From assembly GCA_021647375.1 (NCBI GenBank), contig JAKIUV010000039.1, positions 1-25,191 of the forward strand: a stretch of 25,191 nucleotides of DNA, written 5' to 3'. Source of the stretch: Robiginitomaculum sp. (GTDB lineage: Bacteria; Pseudomonadota; Alphaproteobacteria; Caulobacterales; Maricaulaceae). A program made the translations under genes and the position numbers. Below the pieces are notes generated by a model. The model saw only the letters and a list, made by a program, of their open reading frames with translations, was not told the origin of the DNA and did not search any database. This document shows positions 1 to 7,932 of this stretch, one piece after another. How positions within the stretch are numbered: position 1 is the first letter of the stretch; every line of letters starts with the position of its first letter.

Positions 1-228
1 AGCCACCGCCAGCAATGCCCCCATGAGCAAACGAAACAGCAAGAGCCATATCGGTGTAGCATTGGGGGTGTCTTCTTCCTTGCCGATATCAGCAAGAAGT
101 CTGAGCGGCGGGAAAATTTGCAAAAGCGGCTTTGGCGGCGTGATTTTCAGCACCCACCATATAATCGGCAAGGCGAGTAGCCCAAACAAGGCTAGTGGTG
201 CCAGAAATGTCAATGGGCCAATAACCAT
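1..228 (-). CDS. BatA-like / DUF4159-type membrane protein, N-terminal fragment
   Basis: This gene runs off the left edge, so only its first 76 codons are present. The translation begins MVIGPLTFLAPLALFGLLAL, followed by IIWWVLKITPPKPLLQIFPP, a short polar loop and a second hydrophobic stretch (WLLLFRLLMGALLAVA). An N-terminal helix ending in a W-W-x-L-x-x-x-P-P motif, followed by a FPPLRLL segment, is typical of the BatA/aerotolerance N-terminal domain (TIGR02226). In alphaproteobacteria that domain starts large DUF4159 proteins. The ATG overlaps the TAA stop of the DUF58 gene by one base (TAATG), so translation is probably coupled. Together with MoxR and DUF58 it forms the usual envelope-associated MoxR module, whose exact function is poorly known. 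The C-terminal domains cannot be seen here. Confidence 0.8.
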   Translation of the reverse strand, partial: MVIGPLTFLAPLALFGLLALPIIWWVLKITPPKPLLQIFPPLRLLADIGKEEDTPNATPIWLLLFRLLMGALLAVA

Positions 229-1112
229 TAAACGTCCCCTGCAAGGGCTTGATACATAGCGCTGAGTGCCTGTGCCGCCGGTTGATCCGTGGTGTGGGTG
301 ACCAATGTCCAACCCAGCCTGCGGGCGGTTTGTGCTAAGGCCTCTTCGTGGGCGGCAAATTTCTCCAGATATTTATCCCGCATTTTTTCGGCACGGCCAA
401 GCAAGAAAGGTAATTTGGCTATTTTTGATCCGGGCTGGAGCATTTGCACCCGGCCTTTAAATGGAAATCCGCGCTCTGCCGGGTCGACAATATGCAGCAA
501 AATCCCGGTGGCTGGCCGCGCGGATAACGTCACCAATGTCTCGCGCCATGTGTTCGCCGAAGCCAGAAAATCAGACGCCAACACCAGTTTTGAGTGGGCG
601 GAAAAATTAGCGGTCAAGGCATCCATTTCGCCCGCGCCCGTGGCCAATTTATAGGATATGCGCTCTATACCAAAGCGCCCCGTATGTGGACGCTCGCTCA
701 TGCCTAGTACGGCGCAGCGCTCCCCGGCCCGCATCAGCAATGACGATAGCGCCATCATCAATACGGATGCCCGGTCTTTTTTGGTTGGTAGAGATTTATG
801 CGATTTCCAGTCCATACCCACCGCACCGTCGCGCCACATCCATACGGTGTTGGCGGCTTCCCATTCGTTTTCGCGCACATAATAATGATCTGAGCGTGCC
901 GAGCGTCGCCAATCAATATCATGGGCGCTATCGGAATTTGAATAATCACGGTACTGCCAAAACGTCTCGCCTTGCCCGGAACGCCTACGCCCATGCACAC
1001 CCTGCGCCACAATAGCCGCCACCCGCTCGGCCTCGGCCAAAAGATGCGGATAAGGCGCAGCAAGATGCTCCGCGTCGCGTCTGAGTTGGGTGTTTTTCGT
1101 GGCAATGGGCAT
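228..1112 (-). CDS. DUF58 domain-containing protein
   Basis: A 294-residue DUF58 protein, the usual partner of MoxR ATPases and sometimes described as vWA-like. The diagnostic DUF58 core lies near residues 41-75, with GRRRSGQGETFWQYRDYSNS followed by DIDWRRSARSD. A second conserved stretch follows at YYVRENEWEAA. The open frame extends eight codons further upstream to 1136. I chose the ATG at 1112 because AAGGAG lies just before it at 4-nt spacing and because the upstream codons fall inside a palindrome. That Shine-Dalgarno partly lies in the 3' arm of a perfect 11-bp hairpin (1119-1145), so translation could be structure-sensitive. The next gene follows with a one-base overlap. The gap to moxR is unusually long (about 290 bp) and filled with repeats. 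The cellular role is not established. Confidence 0.88.
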   Translation of the reverse strand: MPIATKNTQLRRDAEHLAAPYPHLLAEAERVAAIVAQGVHGRRRSGQGETFWQYRDYSNSDSAHDIDWRRSARSDHYYVRENEWEAANTVWMWRDGAVGMDWKSHKSLPTKKDRASVLMMALSSLLMRAGERCAVLGMSERPHTGRFGIERISYKLATGAGEMDALTANFSAHSKLVLASDFLASANTWRETLVTLSARPATGILLHIVDPAERGFPFKGRVQMLQPGSKIAKLPFLLGRAEKMRDKYLEKFAAHEEALAQTARRLGWTLVTHTTDQPAAQALSAMYQALAGDV

Positions 1113-1118
1113 CTTACT

Positions 1119-1145
1119 CCTTCCCCCATTTTCCATGGGGGAAGG
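1119..1145. repeat. Perfect 11-bp inverted repeat overlapping the DUF58 ribosome-binding site
   Basis: The arms CCTTCCCCCAT and ATGGGGGAAGG are exact reverse complements separated by five bases. In the minus-strand transcript the 3' arm runs straight into the Shine-Dalgarno of the DUF58 gene (GGGGGAAGGAG, then four bases, then ATG), so AAGG of the Shine-Dalgarno is paired in the hairpin. The composition resembles the CTCCTTCCCC palindrome after lpdA near 18956, suggesting the same intergenic repeat family. Confidence 0.75.
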
Positions 1146-1183
1146 TATTAAAATATCTGGTAACCGTTATCCTCGATAAGCCA

Positions 1184-1353
1184 TTACCCCTCACCTTGTT
1201 CCTCTCCCAAAAGGAGAGGAGACGTTGCAATAACTTTTTGGGATTATGGAGTTTGACTGATAGAGCTATCGTGAATTTCCAATGCAACAATTTACAAAGG
1301 TACACGCCACATCGTCTCCTCTCCCATGGGGAGAGGAACAAGGTGAGGGGTAA
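1184..1353. repeat. BIME/MITE-like element with 41-bp inverted arms
   Basis: Two arms, 1184-1224 and 1313-1353, are inverted copies matching at 38 of 41 positions. The outermost bases are TTACCCCTCACC on the left and GGTGAGGGGTAA on the right. Each arm also folds alone (CCTCTCC-GGAGAGG), and a small GATAG/CTATC hairpin lies near the centre. The type resembles widespread proteobacterial REP sequences beginning CCCTCACC. The element fills the gap between moxR and DUF58. No target-site duplication is obvious, and no transposase is present here, so mobilisation would have to be in trans. Short open frames across it (about 60-95 codons) are repeat artefacts. Confidence 0.75.
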
Positions 1354-1403
1354 CGGACTATCTGAGACACCCGTAACTCTGGTTTTTTGAACACTGCAGA
1401 TCA

Positions 1404-2387
1404 CTAACTCACCCGTTCAGCCAGCTTGGTGATTAGGTCGTCGAGATTGGCGCCGTCGGCGCGGGCGGCGAAACTTAGAGCCATGCGGTGTTTGAGAACC
1501 GGGGCGGCTAGGGCCAGCACGTCATCTACGCTTGGTGATATGCGCCCGTCTAAGAGTGCGCGGGCGCGGCTGGCCAGCATAAGCGCTTGTCCGGCGCGCG
1601 GCCCTGGCCCCCAGACAACTGCGTCTTTGATAAAACCGTATTCGCTTTGATCTGGCCGAGCATTTCTCACTAATGATAATATGCAATCCACCACCGTATT
1701 GCCAATGGGCATGGAGCGCACTAGCGCCTGCATGTCCATCAAGCCTTTAGGTGTGATGACTTTTTTGGCGCTGCCCTGTTCAGTGCCCGTTGTCGCAAGC
1801 AATATCTCGCGCTCTGTGTCCGCTTTGGGATAGCCCACATCTATTTGAAACAAGAACCTGTCAAGCTGGGCTTCGGGGAGTGGATATGTACCCTCTTGCT
1901 CAATCGGGTTTTGCGTGGCCAGCACATGGAACGGTGCGGGTAAATTGTGGTGTTCGCCTGCGACGGTAACGAAGCGTTCTTGCATGGCTTGCAGCAAAGC
2001 GGATTGGGTACGCGGGCTGGCGCGGTTAATCTCGTCGGCCATGAGAAGCTGGCAAAATACCGGGCCGGGGATGAAACGGAATGAGCGTTTGCCTTTGGTG
2101 CTTTCTTCCAGAACTTCGGAACCGATAATATCTGCGGGCATCAAATCGGGGGTGAACTGGATACGCTTGCCGTCCAGCCCAAGCACCGTGGACATGGTTT
2201 CCACCAGCAAGGTTTTGGCCAGCCCCGGCACACCAACCAGCAATGCATGACCGCCCGACAGCATGGCCGCCAAGGACAGTTCAACAACGGTTTCTTGACC
2301 AATGACGACATTGGAGATTTCAGCTTTGACTTTATCCAATTTGGCGCTGGCGGTTGCGAGTTTTTTCTCAAGTGCAGAAGTCGTCAT
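1404..2387 (-). CDS. MoxR family AAA+ ATPase
   Basis: A 327-residue ATPase of the MoxR branch of AAA+ proteins, thought to act as a chaperone-like partner of DUF58/vWA proteins in the envelope. Walker A is GVPGLAKT (about residues 52-59) and Walker B is LLMADEIN (about 115-121). The MoxR signature ATQNPIEQEGTYPLPEAQLD follows. The C-terminal lid domain with RAGQALMLASRARALL is complete. An in-frame ATG six codons upstream (2405) is an equally open alternative; neither has a strong Shine-Dalgarno, and I prefer the start giving MTTSALEKK. It is the first gene of the moxR-DUF58-BatA-like set and diverges from the DUF1285 gene, with about 100 bp between them. The family assignment is firm; the client process is unknown. 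Confidence 0.93.
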   Translation of the reverse strand: MTTSALEKKLATASAKLDKVKAEISNVVIGQETVVELSLAAMLSGGHALLVGVPGLAKTLLVETMSTVLGLDGKRIQFTPDLMPADIIGSEVLEESTKGKRSFRFIPGPVFCQLLMADEINRASPRTQSALLQAMQERFVTVAGEHHNLPAPFHVLATQNPIEQEGTYPLPEAQLDRFLFQIDVGYPKADTEREILLATTGTEQGSAKKVITPKGLMDMQALVRSMPIGNTVVDCILSLVRNARPDQSEYGFIKDAVVWGPGPRAGQALMLASRARALLDGRISPSVDDVLALAAPVLKHRMALSFAARADGANLDDLITKLAERVS

Positions 2388-2493
2388 ATAGGTCTCGTTT
2401 CTCATGTATGTTTTTTGGGCATTTCTCTTGTATGGTAAGTTTGTTTGCTTAGGTTTAGGGCAATATGTCTAAAGCGCAAAAGGAATCTTGCAC

Positions 2494-3099
2494 GTGTCTA
2501 CATTAAATAATGGAAATTCTGGAAATAATGGAAATTTTGGCAACACAGGACTATCGGCACTGATCAAAGCGGCGCGAGAGCAAGGCGATGGCGCGCTCCC
2601 AGTAGAGAAATGGCATCCGGAACACTGTGGTGATATGGACTTGGTCATTCGCAAGGACGGGTCTTGGTGGCATGAAGGCGCGCGCATCACGCGGGCGCCC
2701 TTGGTCAAATTGTTCTCAAGGGTTTTGCGCAAGGACGTGGACGGAGAGACATATTTGGTCACACCCGTAGAGCAAATCCGCATCACCGTAGAGTGCGCCC
2801 ATTTTCTGGCCGTGCGCGTTGATATTGAAGGCAGCGGCAAACACCAACGCTTGTTCCTGACAACCAATATGGACGAGGTGATTGAAGTCGGCGCGAAGCA
2901 TCCGCTTATTGTCGAAACTGATACGAAGACTTTGGAGCCGACACCATTACTGCGCGTGCGCGGGCGACTGGATGCGTTGATTATCCGCTCGGTGTTTTAT
3001 GAATTGGTCGAGTGTGCAGTCGAGGTCGATAACCGACTTGGGGTTTATGCGGGTGGCGGGTTCTTCCCGCTTGGCCCAAAGGGTATTCACGATGTTTAA
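2494..3099 (+). CDS. DUF1285 domain-containing protein
   Basis: A protein of about 201 residues matching the DUF1285 family, which is common beside Nudix and cca genes in alphaproteobacteria and has no defined biochemical role. Recognisable segments are MDLVIRKDGSWWHEGARITR, LVKLFSRVLRKD, YLVTPVEQIRITVECAHFLA and FYELVECAV near the C-terminus. I placed the start at the GTG at 2494, because AAAGGA at 2479-2484 is nine bases upstream. A TTG at 2488 is in frame but too close to that site. The N-terminus holds an odd Asn/Gly stretch (NNGNSGNNGNFGNTG) encoded by two tandem 18-bp units. The stop overlaps the ATG of the Nudix gene by eight bases. Confidence 0.85.
   Translation: MSTLNNGNSGNNGNFGNTGLSALIKAAREQGDGALPVEKWHPEHCGDMDLVIRKDGSWWHEGARITRAPLVKLFSRVLRKDVDGETYLVTPVEQIRITVECAHFLAVRVDIEGSGKHQRLFLTTNMDEVIEVGAKHPLIVETDTKTLEPTPLLRVRGRLDALIIRSVFYELVECAVEVDNRLGVYAGGGFFPLGPKGIHDV
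2505..2540 (+). repeat. Two tandem 18-bp units in the DUF1285 N-terminus
   Basis: The units AAATAATGGAAATTCTGG and AAATAATGGAAATTTTGG are directly adjacent and differ at one base. Eighteen is a multiple of three, so gain or loss of a unit keeps the frame. They encode the Asn/Gly-rich start of the DUF1285 protein, outside its conserved domain. Confidence 0.85.
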
Positions 3100-3694
3100 T
3101 TTGGACGACCCTTTAATCGGGAGCATCACCGCTATGCTCAGTTCTGTGGACATGTGTGATGACAGCCACACTCCCAAGCGAGACGGGCAACGCCCGGCAA
3201 GTGTTCTCATACCATTAGTAAAACGAAATATATGGCATATCCTGCTCACCAGACGCCCTCTGCATATGCCGACCCATCCCGGGCAAATCAGTTTTCCGGG
3301 CGGACGCACCGAGGCAGGCGAAACCCCGTGCCAAGGGGCGCTGCGCGAAACCCGCGAGGAGATTGGAATTGGCGCACAGGATATTCACCTCCTTGGCCGC
3401 TTGCCGTCTTTCAACGCCGTATCACAATACCGGGTGACGCCCTTTGTCGGCGTGTTGAACCCGGCAGCGAAAATCATACCGTGCCCCAGCGAAGTGGAAG
3501 ACACGATAGAAATTCCGTTCGCGTTTTTCATGAACCCCGAAAACCATATACCGCGCAAGGTGGAATTTGATGGCACGACCCATAAATTATACGATATGCC
3601 TTGGCCAAATGCGGACGCTCCGACCTGGCATATCTGGGGCATGACGGCCATGATGCTGTACCGAATTTATCAAAGGATATGCAATGAAACTTGA
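3092..3694 (+). CDS. Nudix hydrolase, CoA pyrophosphatase (NudL/UPF0035 type)
   Basis: A 200-residue Nudix hydrolase expected to cleave CoA or related nucleotide pyrophosphates. The Nudix box is complete (G71 x5 E77 x7 REtrEEiGI, residues 71-93). It is preceded by the CoA-pyrophosphatase motif LLTRRPLHMPTHPGQISFPG (about 51-70), which separates this subgroup from other Nudix enzymes. The frame is open from 2999. The ATG at 3092 was chosen because it has GGG eight bases upstream, gives a normal family length and sits in an ATGTTTAA overlap with the DUF1285 stop. The gene overlaps cca downstream by 11 bases. The DUF1285-Nudix-cca order is conserved in alphaproteobacteria, so this is probably one transcript. 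Substrate specificity is inferred from the motif. Confidence 0.9.
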   Translation: MFNLDDPLIGSITAMLSSVDMCDDSHTPKRDGQRPASVLIPLVKRNIWHILLTRRPLHMPTHPGQISFPGGRTEAGETPCQGALRETREEIGIGAQDIHLLGRLPSFNAVSQYRVTPFVGVLNPAAKIIPCPSEVEDTIEIPFAFFMNPENHIPRKVEFDGTTHKLYDMPWPNADAPTWHIWGMTAMMLYRIYQRICNET

Positions 3695-4907
3695 TAGCGA
3701 TTGGCTCACATCGAGCGAAACCAAAAAACTTTTCGCCGCCCTGCCAAAGGGGAGCGCCAGATTTGTCGGCGGCTGCGTGCGCAATGCTCTACTGGGTGCG
3801 CCAGTGGCGGATTATGATGTTGCCACGACAATTGCGCCGCGCCAAGTCGCCAAATTGTTAAAAGCCGTGGGAATCGCCGTCCACGAAACTGGCTTGGCCC
3901 ACGGTACATTAACCGCAGTCGTGGATGGAATAGTATATGAAATCACTACCTTGCGCCGGGATGTCAGCACAGACGGGCGCCGCGCCACGGTGGAATTTAC
4001 CGAAGATTGGGCGGAAGATGCCAGACGCCGCGATTTCACCATGAACGCGCTTTATGCGGATTTGGACGGCAAAACATACGACCCAACCGGGCAAGGGCTG
4101 GACGATATAAAAGTGCGTAAAGTCCGTTTTGTCGGCAATGCGGTCACACGTATCGAAGAAGACTATCTGCGTATTTTGCGCTTCTTTCGCTTCAATGCTT
4201 GGTACAGTGCGGACAAAGCTATGGACGCAGATGGGTTAACCGCGTGCCGGGAATTAAAAGCCGGACTTAAAACTTTATCCGCAGAACGTGTCTGGTCGGA
4301 GCTTAAGAAACTCCTGTCCGCCCCTGCACCGTTTCGGACGGTGAATGTCATGTCGGCGAACGGAATTTTGGAAACCCTTTTGCCCGAGGCCAGTAATAGC
4401 GAAGGGCTACAGCTCATATGTGCCTTAGAGAAAAAACACGCCCTCACCCCTGACCCATATGTGCGCCTGATGGCCATGTCGGCACGGGACGAATTGGCTA
4501 TGGCACGGCTATGTAAGCGCCTGAAAATGTCCAATAAGGAAAAGGCAAGGCTGATCCAATGGGCGGGCGACCAAACAGACCTACGTCCCGGATTGCCAGG
4601 CAAGGACACTAAAATCGCAATTTACACATCGGGGAAACAAGCTGCTATGGATAGAGCAATGATACGCTCAGCAGGTGCGGAGGACCCCATAGAATCCGGC
4701 GCATGGTGGAGGCTATATGCAACCGCTCGCGATTGGCAATGGCCAGAATTTCCGGTTACGGGAAAAGATTTAATTACTCTGGGCATTCCCCACGGAGAAA
4801 AGCTTGGTAAGGCTCTAGCAGCACTGAAAGCCCTATGGATACGTTCTGGTTTCAAAGTCGAAAAAGCACAATTGCTCACGGCGGCACAAATGCTGTTTAA
4901 GAAATAA
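3684..4907 (+). CDS. cca: CCA tRNA nucleotidyltransferase / poly(A) polymerase family
   Basis: A 407-residue class II nucleotidyltransferase that adds or repairs the 3' CCA of tRNAs. The catalytic head has GGCVRNALLGAPVADYDVAT (about residues 29-48), with the metal-binding D-x-D as DYD. The nucleotide-recognition motif RRRDFTMNAL follows (about 114-123), and EEDYLRILRFFRF marks the RNA-binding neck. The C-terminal third is variable, as usual. Related poly(A) polymerases share these motifs, so CCA activity is the likeliest but not the only reading. The start ATG has AAAGGA upstream and overlaps the Nudix gene by 11 bases. The gene ends inside a palindrome shared with the convergent NhaC gene (11-bp overlap). 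Confidence 0.92.
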   Translation: MKLDSDWLTSSETKKLFAALPKGSARFVGGCVRNALLGAPVADYDVATTIAPRQVAKLLKAVGIAVHETGLAHGTLTAVVDGIVYEITTLRRDVSTDGRRATVEFTEDWAEDARRRDFTMNALYADLDGKTYDPTGQGLDDIKVRKVRFVGNAVTRIEEDYLRILRFFRFNAWYSADKAMDADGLTACRELKAGLKTLSAERVWSELKKLLSAPAPFRTVNVMSANGILETLLPEASNSEGLQLICALEKKHALTPDPYVRLMAMSARDELAMARLCKRLKMSNKEKARLIQWAGDQTDLRPGLPGKDTKIAIYTSGKQAAMDRAMIRSAGAEDPIESGAWWRLYATARDWQWPEFPVTGKDLITLGIPHGEKLGKALAALKALWIRSGFKVEKAQLLTAAQMLFKK

Positions 4908-4916
4908 ATTTCTTAA
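4897..4916. terminator. Palindrome spanning two convergent stop codons
   Basis: TTAAGAAA and TTTCTTAA are perfect inverted repeats with a TAAA loop. The plus strand reads the cca stop (AAG AAA TAA) and the minus strand reads the NhaC stop (TCT TAA) within the same 20 bases. It is A/T-rich and weak as an intrinsic terminator, so terminator function is only a possibility. Confidence 0.4.
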
Positions 4917-6390
4917 TGACAAATAAGCCGAGCAACATGAGCGCAATACCAAGTGCAAGCCCCCAGACGCTTCCGGTTATGCCTGCGAATATGAAGGCAG
5001 CAAGGCAACAAGCACCATTAAACAAGGCATAAGGTATTTGGGTTTTAACATGGTCAAGCTGGTGACAGCCTGCACCTGTTGCCGAGAGGATAGTGGTATC
5101 GGATATGGGCGAGCAATGATCCCCAAACAATCCGCCTGATAATACCGCGCCAATACACACATACATCGGCGCATTAAACGCATAGGCGAGGGGAATGATC
5201 AGCGGCATTAAAATTGCGTAAGTCCCCCAAGACGAACCTGTGGAAAAGGAAATGATGCCGCCAACAGCAAAGGCGACCACGGGAATTAAATAAGCGGGTA
5301 ATTTTCCAGCTACCAATTGCGAAATATATTCAGGCGCGCCCAGATCTTTACCTATAGCGCCAAGCGACCACGCCAAAACCAAAATGGCGAGTATGCTGAT
5401 GATTTTGCTCATGCTCTCTAAATAAAGTGAAAACCCTGATGCTAAAGACCGAACACCATACCGTGCCATCAACAACATTAAAGCTATGGCTGCGAGAATA
5501 TACCCGGTGGACAAACTGCCGCGAAACGCATTGGACGGCACATTTTCCATATGCATGGGAAAACCCATCGGGATGAGCAGGCCAAACATGACGGTCAGCA
5601 TAATTGTCAGGGGCAACCAGACCATAATCGGTTTGGCTTTGTCGAGATCTTCACTGCTCACAATTTCGGCATTCAAAACGGCTTGGTTTTCGGCGACAAT
5701 ACCTTTGGCCGCATTGTCTTCGAACTTCTTCATAGGGCCAAAGTCTGCTTTGGCGATGATGATGACTGGAACCATGAGAACGGCCATGATCGAATAAAAC
5801 TGGAATGGGACGGCTTTCACATAAGTAAGAAACGCACTTTCATTGATACCGAGGTCTTCGTATTCGGCGGCAATCAGCCCTTGCGAATACAAACCCCAAC
5901 CAATGAACGGGATGAGGACGGCTACGGGGGAGGCGGTGCTATCAATAATCCATGCCAGTTTGACCCGTGATATTTTGAGGCCATCGGTGATAGGGCGAAA
6001 CAGCGGGCCGACAATCAGCGGCGTGCCGGAATCAGTGAAGAACAACAAGGAGCCGCTAACCCATGCGGCTATTTGCGCGCCGACTTTGCCTTTGATATAT
6101 TTGACCATCATGCCAGCGAAGGCTGCCGCTCCGCCGGATTTTTCCATCAAGCCAACAAGCCCTGCAATGAATATCATCAAAATGAGAATACCCATATGGG
6201 AGCTTTCAGCCGCTTCAGCCACCATATAGTCATTGACCATAATCCGCAGACCGGTGAACGGGTTTGGGCCGTTCAGAAGAAGAACGCCAGAAAAAACGCC
6301 CAAGAATAAACCCAAAATAACATTGCGCGCCCACACGGCAACGATCAATGTGATAATCACTGGCATCAGCGACAGAAAACTTGAATCCAT
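4897..6390 (-). CDS. NhaC-family Na+/H+ antiporter
   Basis: A 497-residue polytopic inner-membrane protein with roughly a dozen hydrophobic segments, matching the NhaC/arsenite-permease-like Na+:H+ antiporter family. Family landmarks are FFTDSGTPLIVGPLFRPITD (about residues 118-137), the IDSTASPVAVLIPFIGWGLY segment, and the C-terminal GDHCSPISDTTILSATGAGC followed by HVKTQIPYAL. The start ATG at 6390 has GGGGA six bases upstream. Sodium/proton exchange and a role in pH or salt homeostasis are expected, but some members carry organic substrates such as malate or amino acids. The neighbouring saccharopine dehydrogenase-like gene is divergent across a 95-bp gap, which does not settle the substrate. 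The gene overlaps cca by 11 bp in the convergent orientation. Confidence 0.9.
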   Translation of the reverse strand: MDSSFLSLMPVIITLIVAVWARNVILGLFLGVFSGVLLLNGPNPFTGLRIMVNDYMVAEAAESSHMGILILMIFIAGLVGLMEKSGGAAAFAGMMVKYIKGKVGAQIAAWVSGSLLFFTDSGTPLIVGPLFRPITDGLKISRVKLAWIIDSTASPVAVLIPFIGWGLYSQGLIAAEYEDLGINESAFLTYVKAVPFQFYSIMAVLMVPVIIIAKADFGPMKKFEDNAAKGIVAENQAVLNAEIVSSEDLDKAKPIMVWLPLTIMLTVMFGLLIPMGFPMHMENVPSNAFRGSLSTGYILAAIALMLLMARYGVRSLASGFSLYLESMSKIISILAILVLAWSLGAIGKDLGAPEYISQLVAGKLPAYLIPVVAFAVGGIISFSTGSSWGTYAILMPLIIPLAYAFNAPMYVCIGAVLSGGLFGDHCSPISDTTILSATGAGCHQLDHVKTQIPYALFNGACCLAAFIFAGITGSVWGLALGIALMLLGLFVIKKFIS

Positions 6391-6485
6391 GATATTCCCC
6401 TTTTTGTTTGCGTAACACGACTAGCATGACTTGTCTTGTGTAATTCAGTGATGCACATTGCCTGTATAGCAAATAAGGAATGATT

Positions 6486-7820
6486 ATGGCTCGGTTTTTG
6501 GTATTAGGCGCAGGGTTAGTGACGGCACCTTTGGTAGAATTGTTGTGTAGGCGTGCTGAAAATGAAATTGTCATTGCCAATAATGTTTTGGCGGATGCGC
6601 AAGGCTTGGCGACAGGCTATGCGAATGCAAGCGCAGAGGTTATTGATGTGACTGACAAGGACGCTTTGACAATCCGCGCTACAAATTTTGATGTGGTACT
6701 GTCCATGGTGCCGCCGCCCTTTCATCCGACAGTGGCACGGGCGTGTATCGCGGCAGGCACTCATATGGTCAGTGCCAGTTACCAATCACCAGAGATGTTG
6801 GCGCTGGGTAATGAGGCTAAACAGGCAGGCATCTGTATCATGAACGAAATAGGTCTCGACCCGGGTATTGACCATCTAAGCGCTATGCAGATTATTGATG
6901 CGGCTCACGCCAAGGGCGAACAAATCGAAGCATTCGTATCGTGGTGCGGCGGTATCCCAGCGCCGGACGATAATAATAATCCGCTCGGCTATAAATTCTC
7001 ATGGAACCCCAAAGGCGCGATCATGGTTTTGCTCAATCAGGCGGATTATTTACGGGCAGGGCAAGGTGTCACCGTCGCCGCTGAGGATTTAATGGACTGG
7101 GCCAAACCCGTAAATATTGGCGGGCTAGATTTGGAATGTTATCCAAATCGAAACTCGCTTCTTTACAAAGATATTTACGGCATCCCAGAAGTTAGCACCT
7201 TGATACGAGGCACCTTGCGTTATCCCGGATTCTGCCAAATCATGCAGTTGGCTAAGGCGCTCGGCTTGTTTGGCATGGACGCTAGCCTTACACAGGCAAA
7301 TGATTGGTACGCATTTATCCGGCAACTCAATTCTGCGACTGAATTGGAAAATCACAAAATTAATGCCAATTCAACCGCGTGGGCGGCGCTAGAGTGGCTC
7401 GGAGTCTTTTCGGATGAACGGCTTCCTGAGGGGGCTAGCCCGCTTGATAAATTTTGCGTTTTGTTATTAGAAAAACTTTCCTACCTGGACGGAGAGAAAG
7501 ACATGATAATCCTGCAACACAAATTCATCATCAAAAGAGCGGACGGAACCAAAATTTATAAATCCGCACGCCTTAAATCCATCGGCGCTGCCAATGGTTT
7601 TAGTGCCATGGCGGCAACGGTTGGTTATCCTGCGGCCATGGCCGCACAATTGATCGCAGACGGTGTCATAGAACAGACCGGGCTACTTTTGCCTGTGACA
7701 AAGAATATCTACACGCCACTATTAGAGATGCTGGCGCAGGAGAACATCGAATTTATTGAGCAGATTTGGCAGTCAGACGAGATGGTGGAACGAGAATTTA
7801 TCCCTGAACTGACCTTTTGA
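6486..7820 (+). CDS. Saccharopine dehydrogenase-like protein (LYS9 type)
   Basis: A 444-residue NAD(P)-dependent enzyme of the saccharopine dehydrogenase family. The N-terminal Rossmann motif is VLGAGLVTAPLVELL. FDVVLSMVPPPFHPTVARAC and NEIGLDPGIDHLSAM are the family signatures around the substrate pocket, followed by EAFVSWCGGIPAPDDNNNPL. It resembles the glutamate-forming enzyme of the lysine/alpha-aminoadipate pathway, but bacterial homologues also act in polyamine or carboxynorspermidine metabolism. The frame also has an ATG at 6480. I prefer 6486 because TAAGGA at 6474-6479 touches the first ATG but lies six bases before the second. It stands alone, divergent from the antiporter and about 110 bp before argF. 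No partner lysine-ketoglutarate reductase is in the window. Confidence 0.87.
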   Translation: MARFLVLGAGLVTAPLVELLCRRAENEIVIANNVLADAQGLATGYANASAEVIDVTDKDALTIRATNFDVVLSMVPPPFHPTVARACIAAGTHMVSASYQSPEMLALGNEAKQAGICIMNEIGLDPGIDHLSAMQIIDAAHAKGEQIEAFVSWCGGIPAPDDNNNPLGYKFSWNPKGAIMVLLNQADYLRAGQGVTVAAEDLMDWAKPVNIGGLDLECYPNRNSLLYKDIYGIPEVSTLIRGTLRYPGFCQIMQLAKALGLFGMDASLTQANDWYAFIRQLNSATELENHKINANSTAWAALEWLGVFSDERLPEGASPLDKFCVLLLEKLSYLDGEKDMIILQHKFIIKRADGTKIYKSARLKSIGAANGFSAMAATVGYPAAMAAQLIADGVIEQTGLLLPVTKNIYTPLLEMLAQENIEFIEQIWQSDEMVEREFIPELTF

Positions 7821-7932
7821 TTGTTAGGCTAGAAACCGTGCTTTTGTTCCTCACTTGTAAATAATGCATTGCTTGTGACCAGTTTCATGATAAGTCAGTT
7901 CGCTTTCAATCTTGTTTGATATGGACGAAAGC

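Noticed and set aside
1114..1404. Open frames of 96 (minus) and 64 (plus, 1196-1390) codons between moxR and DUF58
   Set aside because: They are readings through the BIME/REP arms (LSPWERR, HGERNKVRGN type peptides), with no ribosome-binding site or domain.
2469..2867. 132-codon minus-strand frame opposite the DUF1285 gene
   Set aside because: It is antisense to a recognised conserved gene and has no domain or start signal.
5486..6309. Several plus-strand frames of 78-139 codons opposite the NhaC gene
   Set aside because: They are rich in His/Asn/Asp from reading antisense to hydrophobic codons; the minus-strand antiporter is unambiguous.
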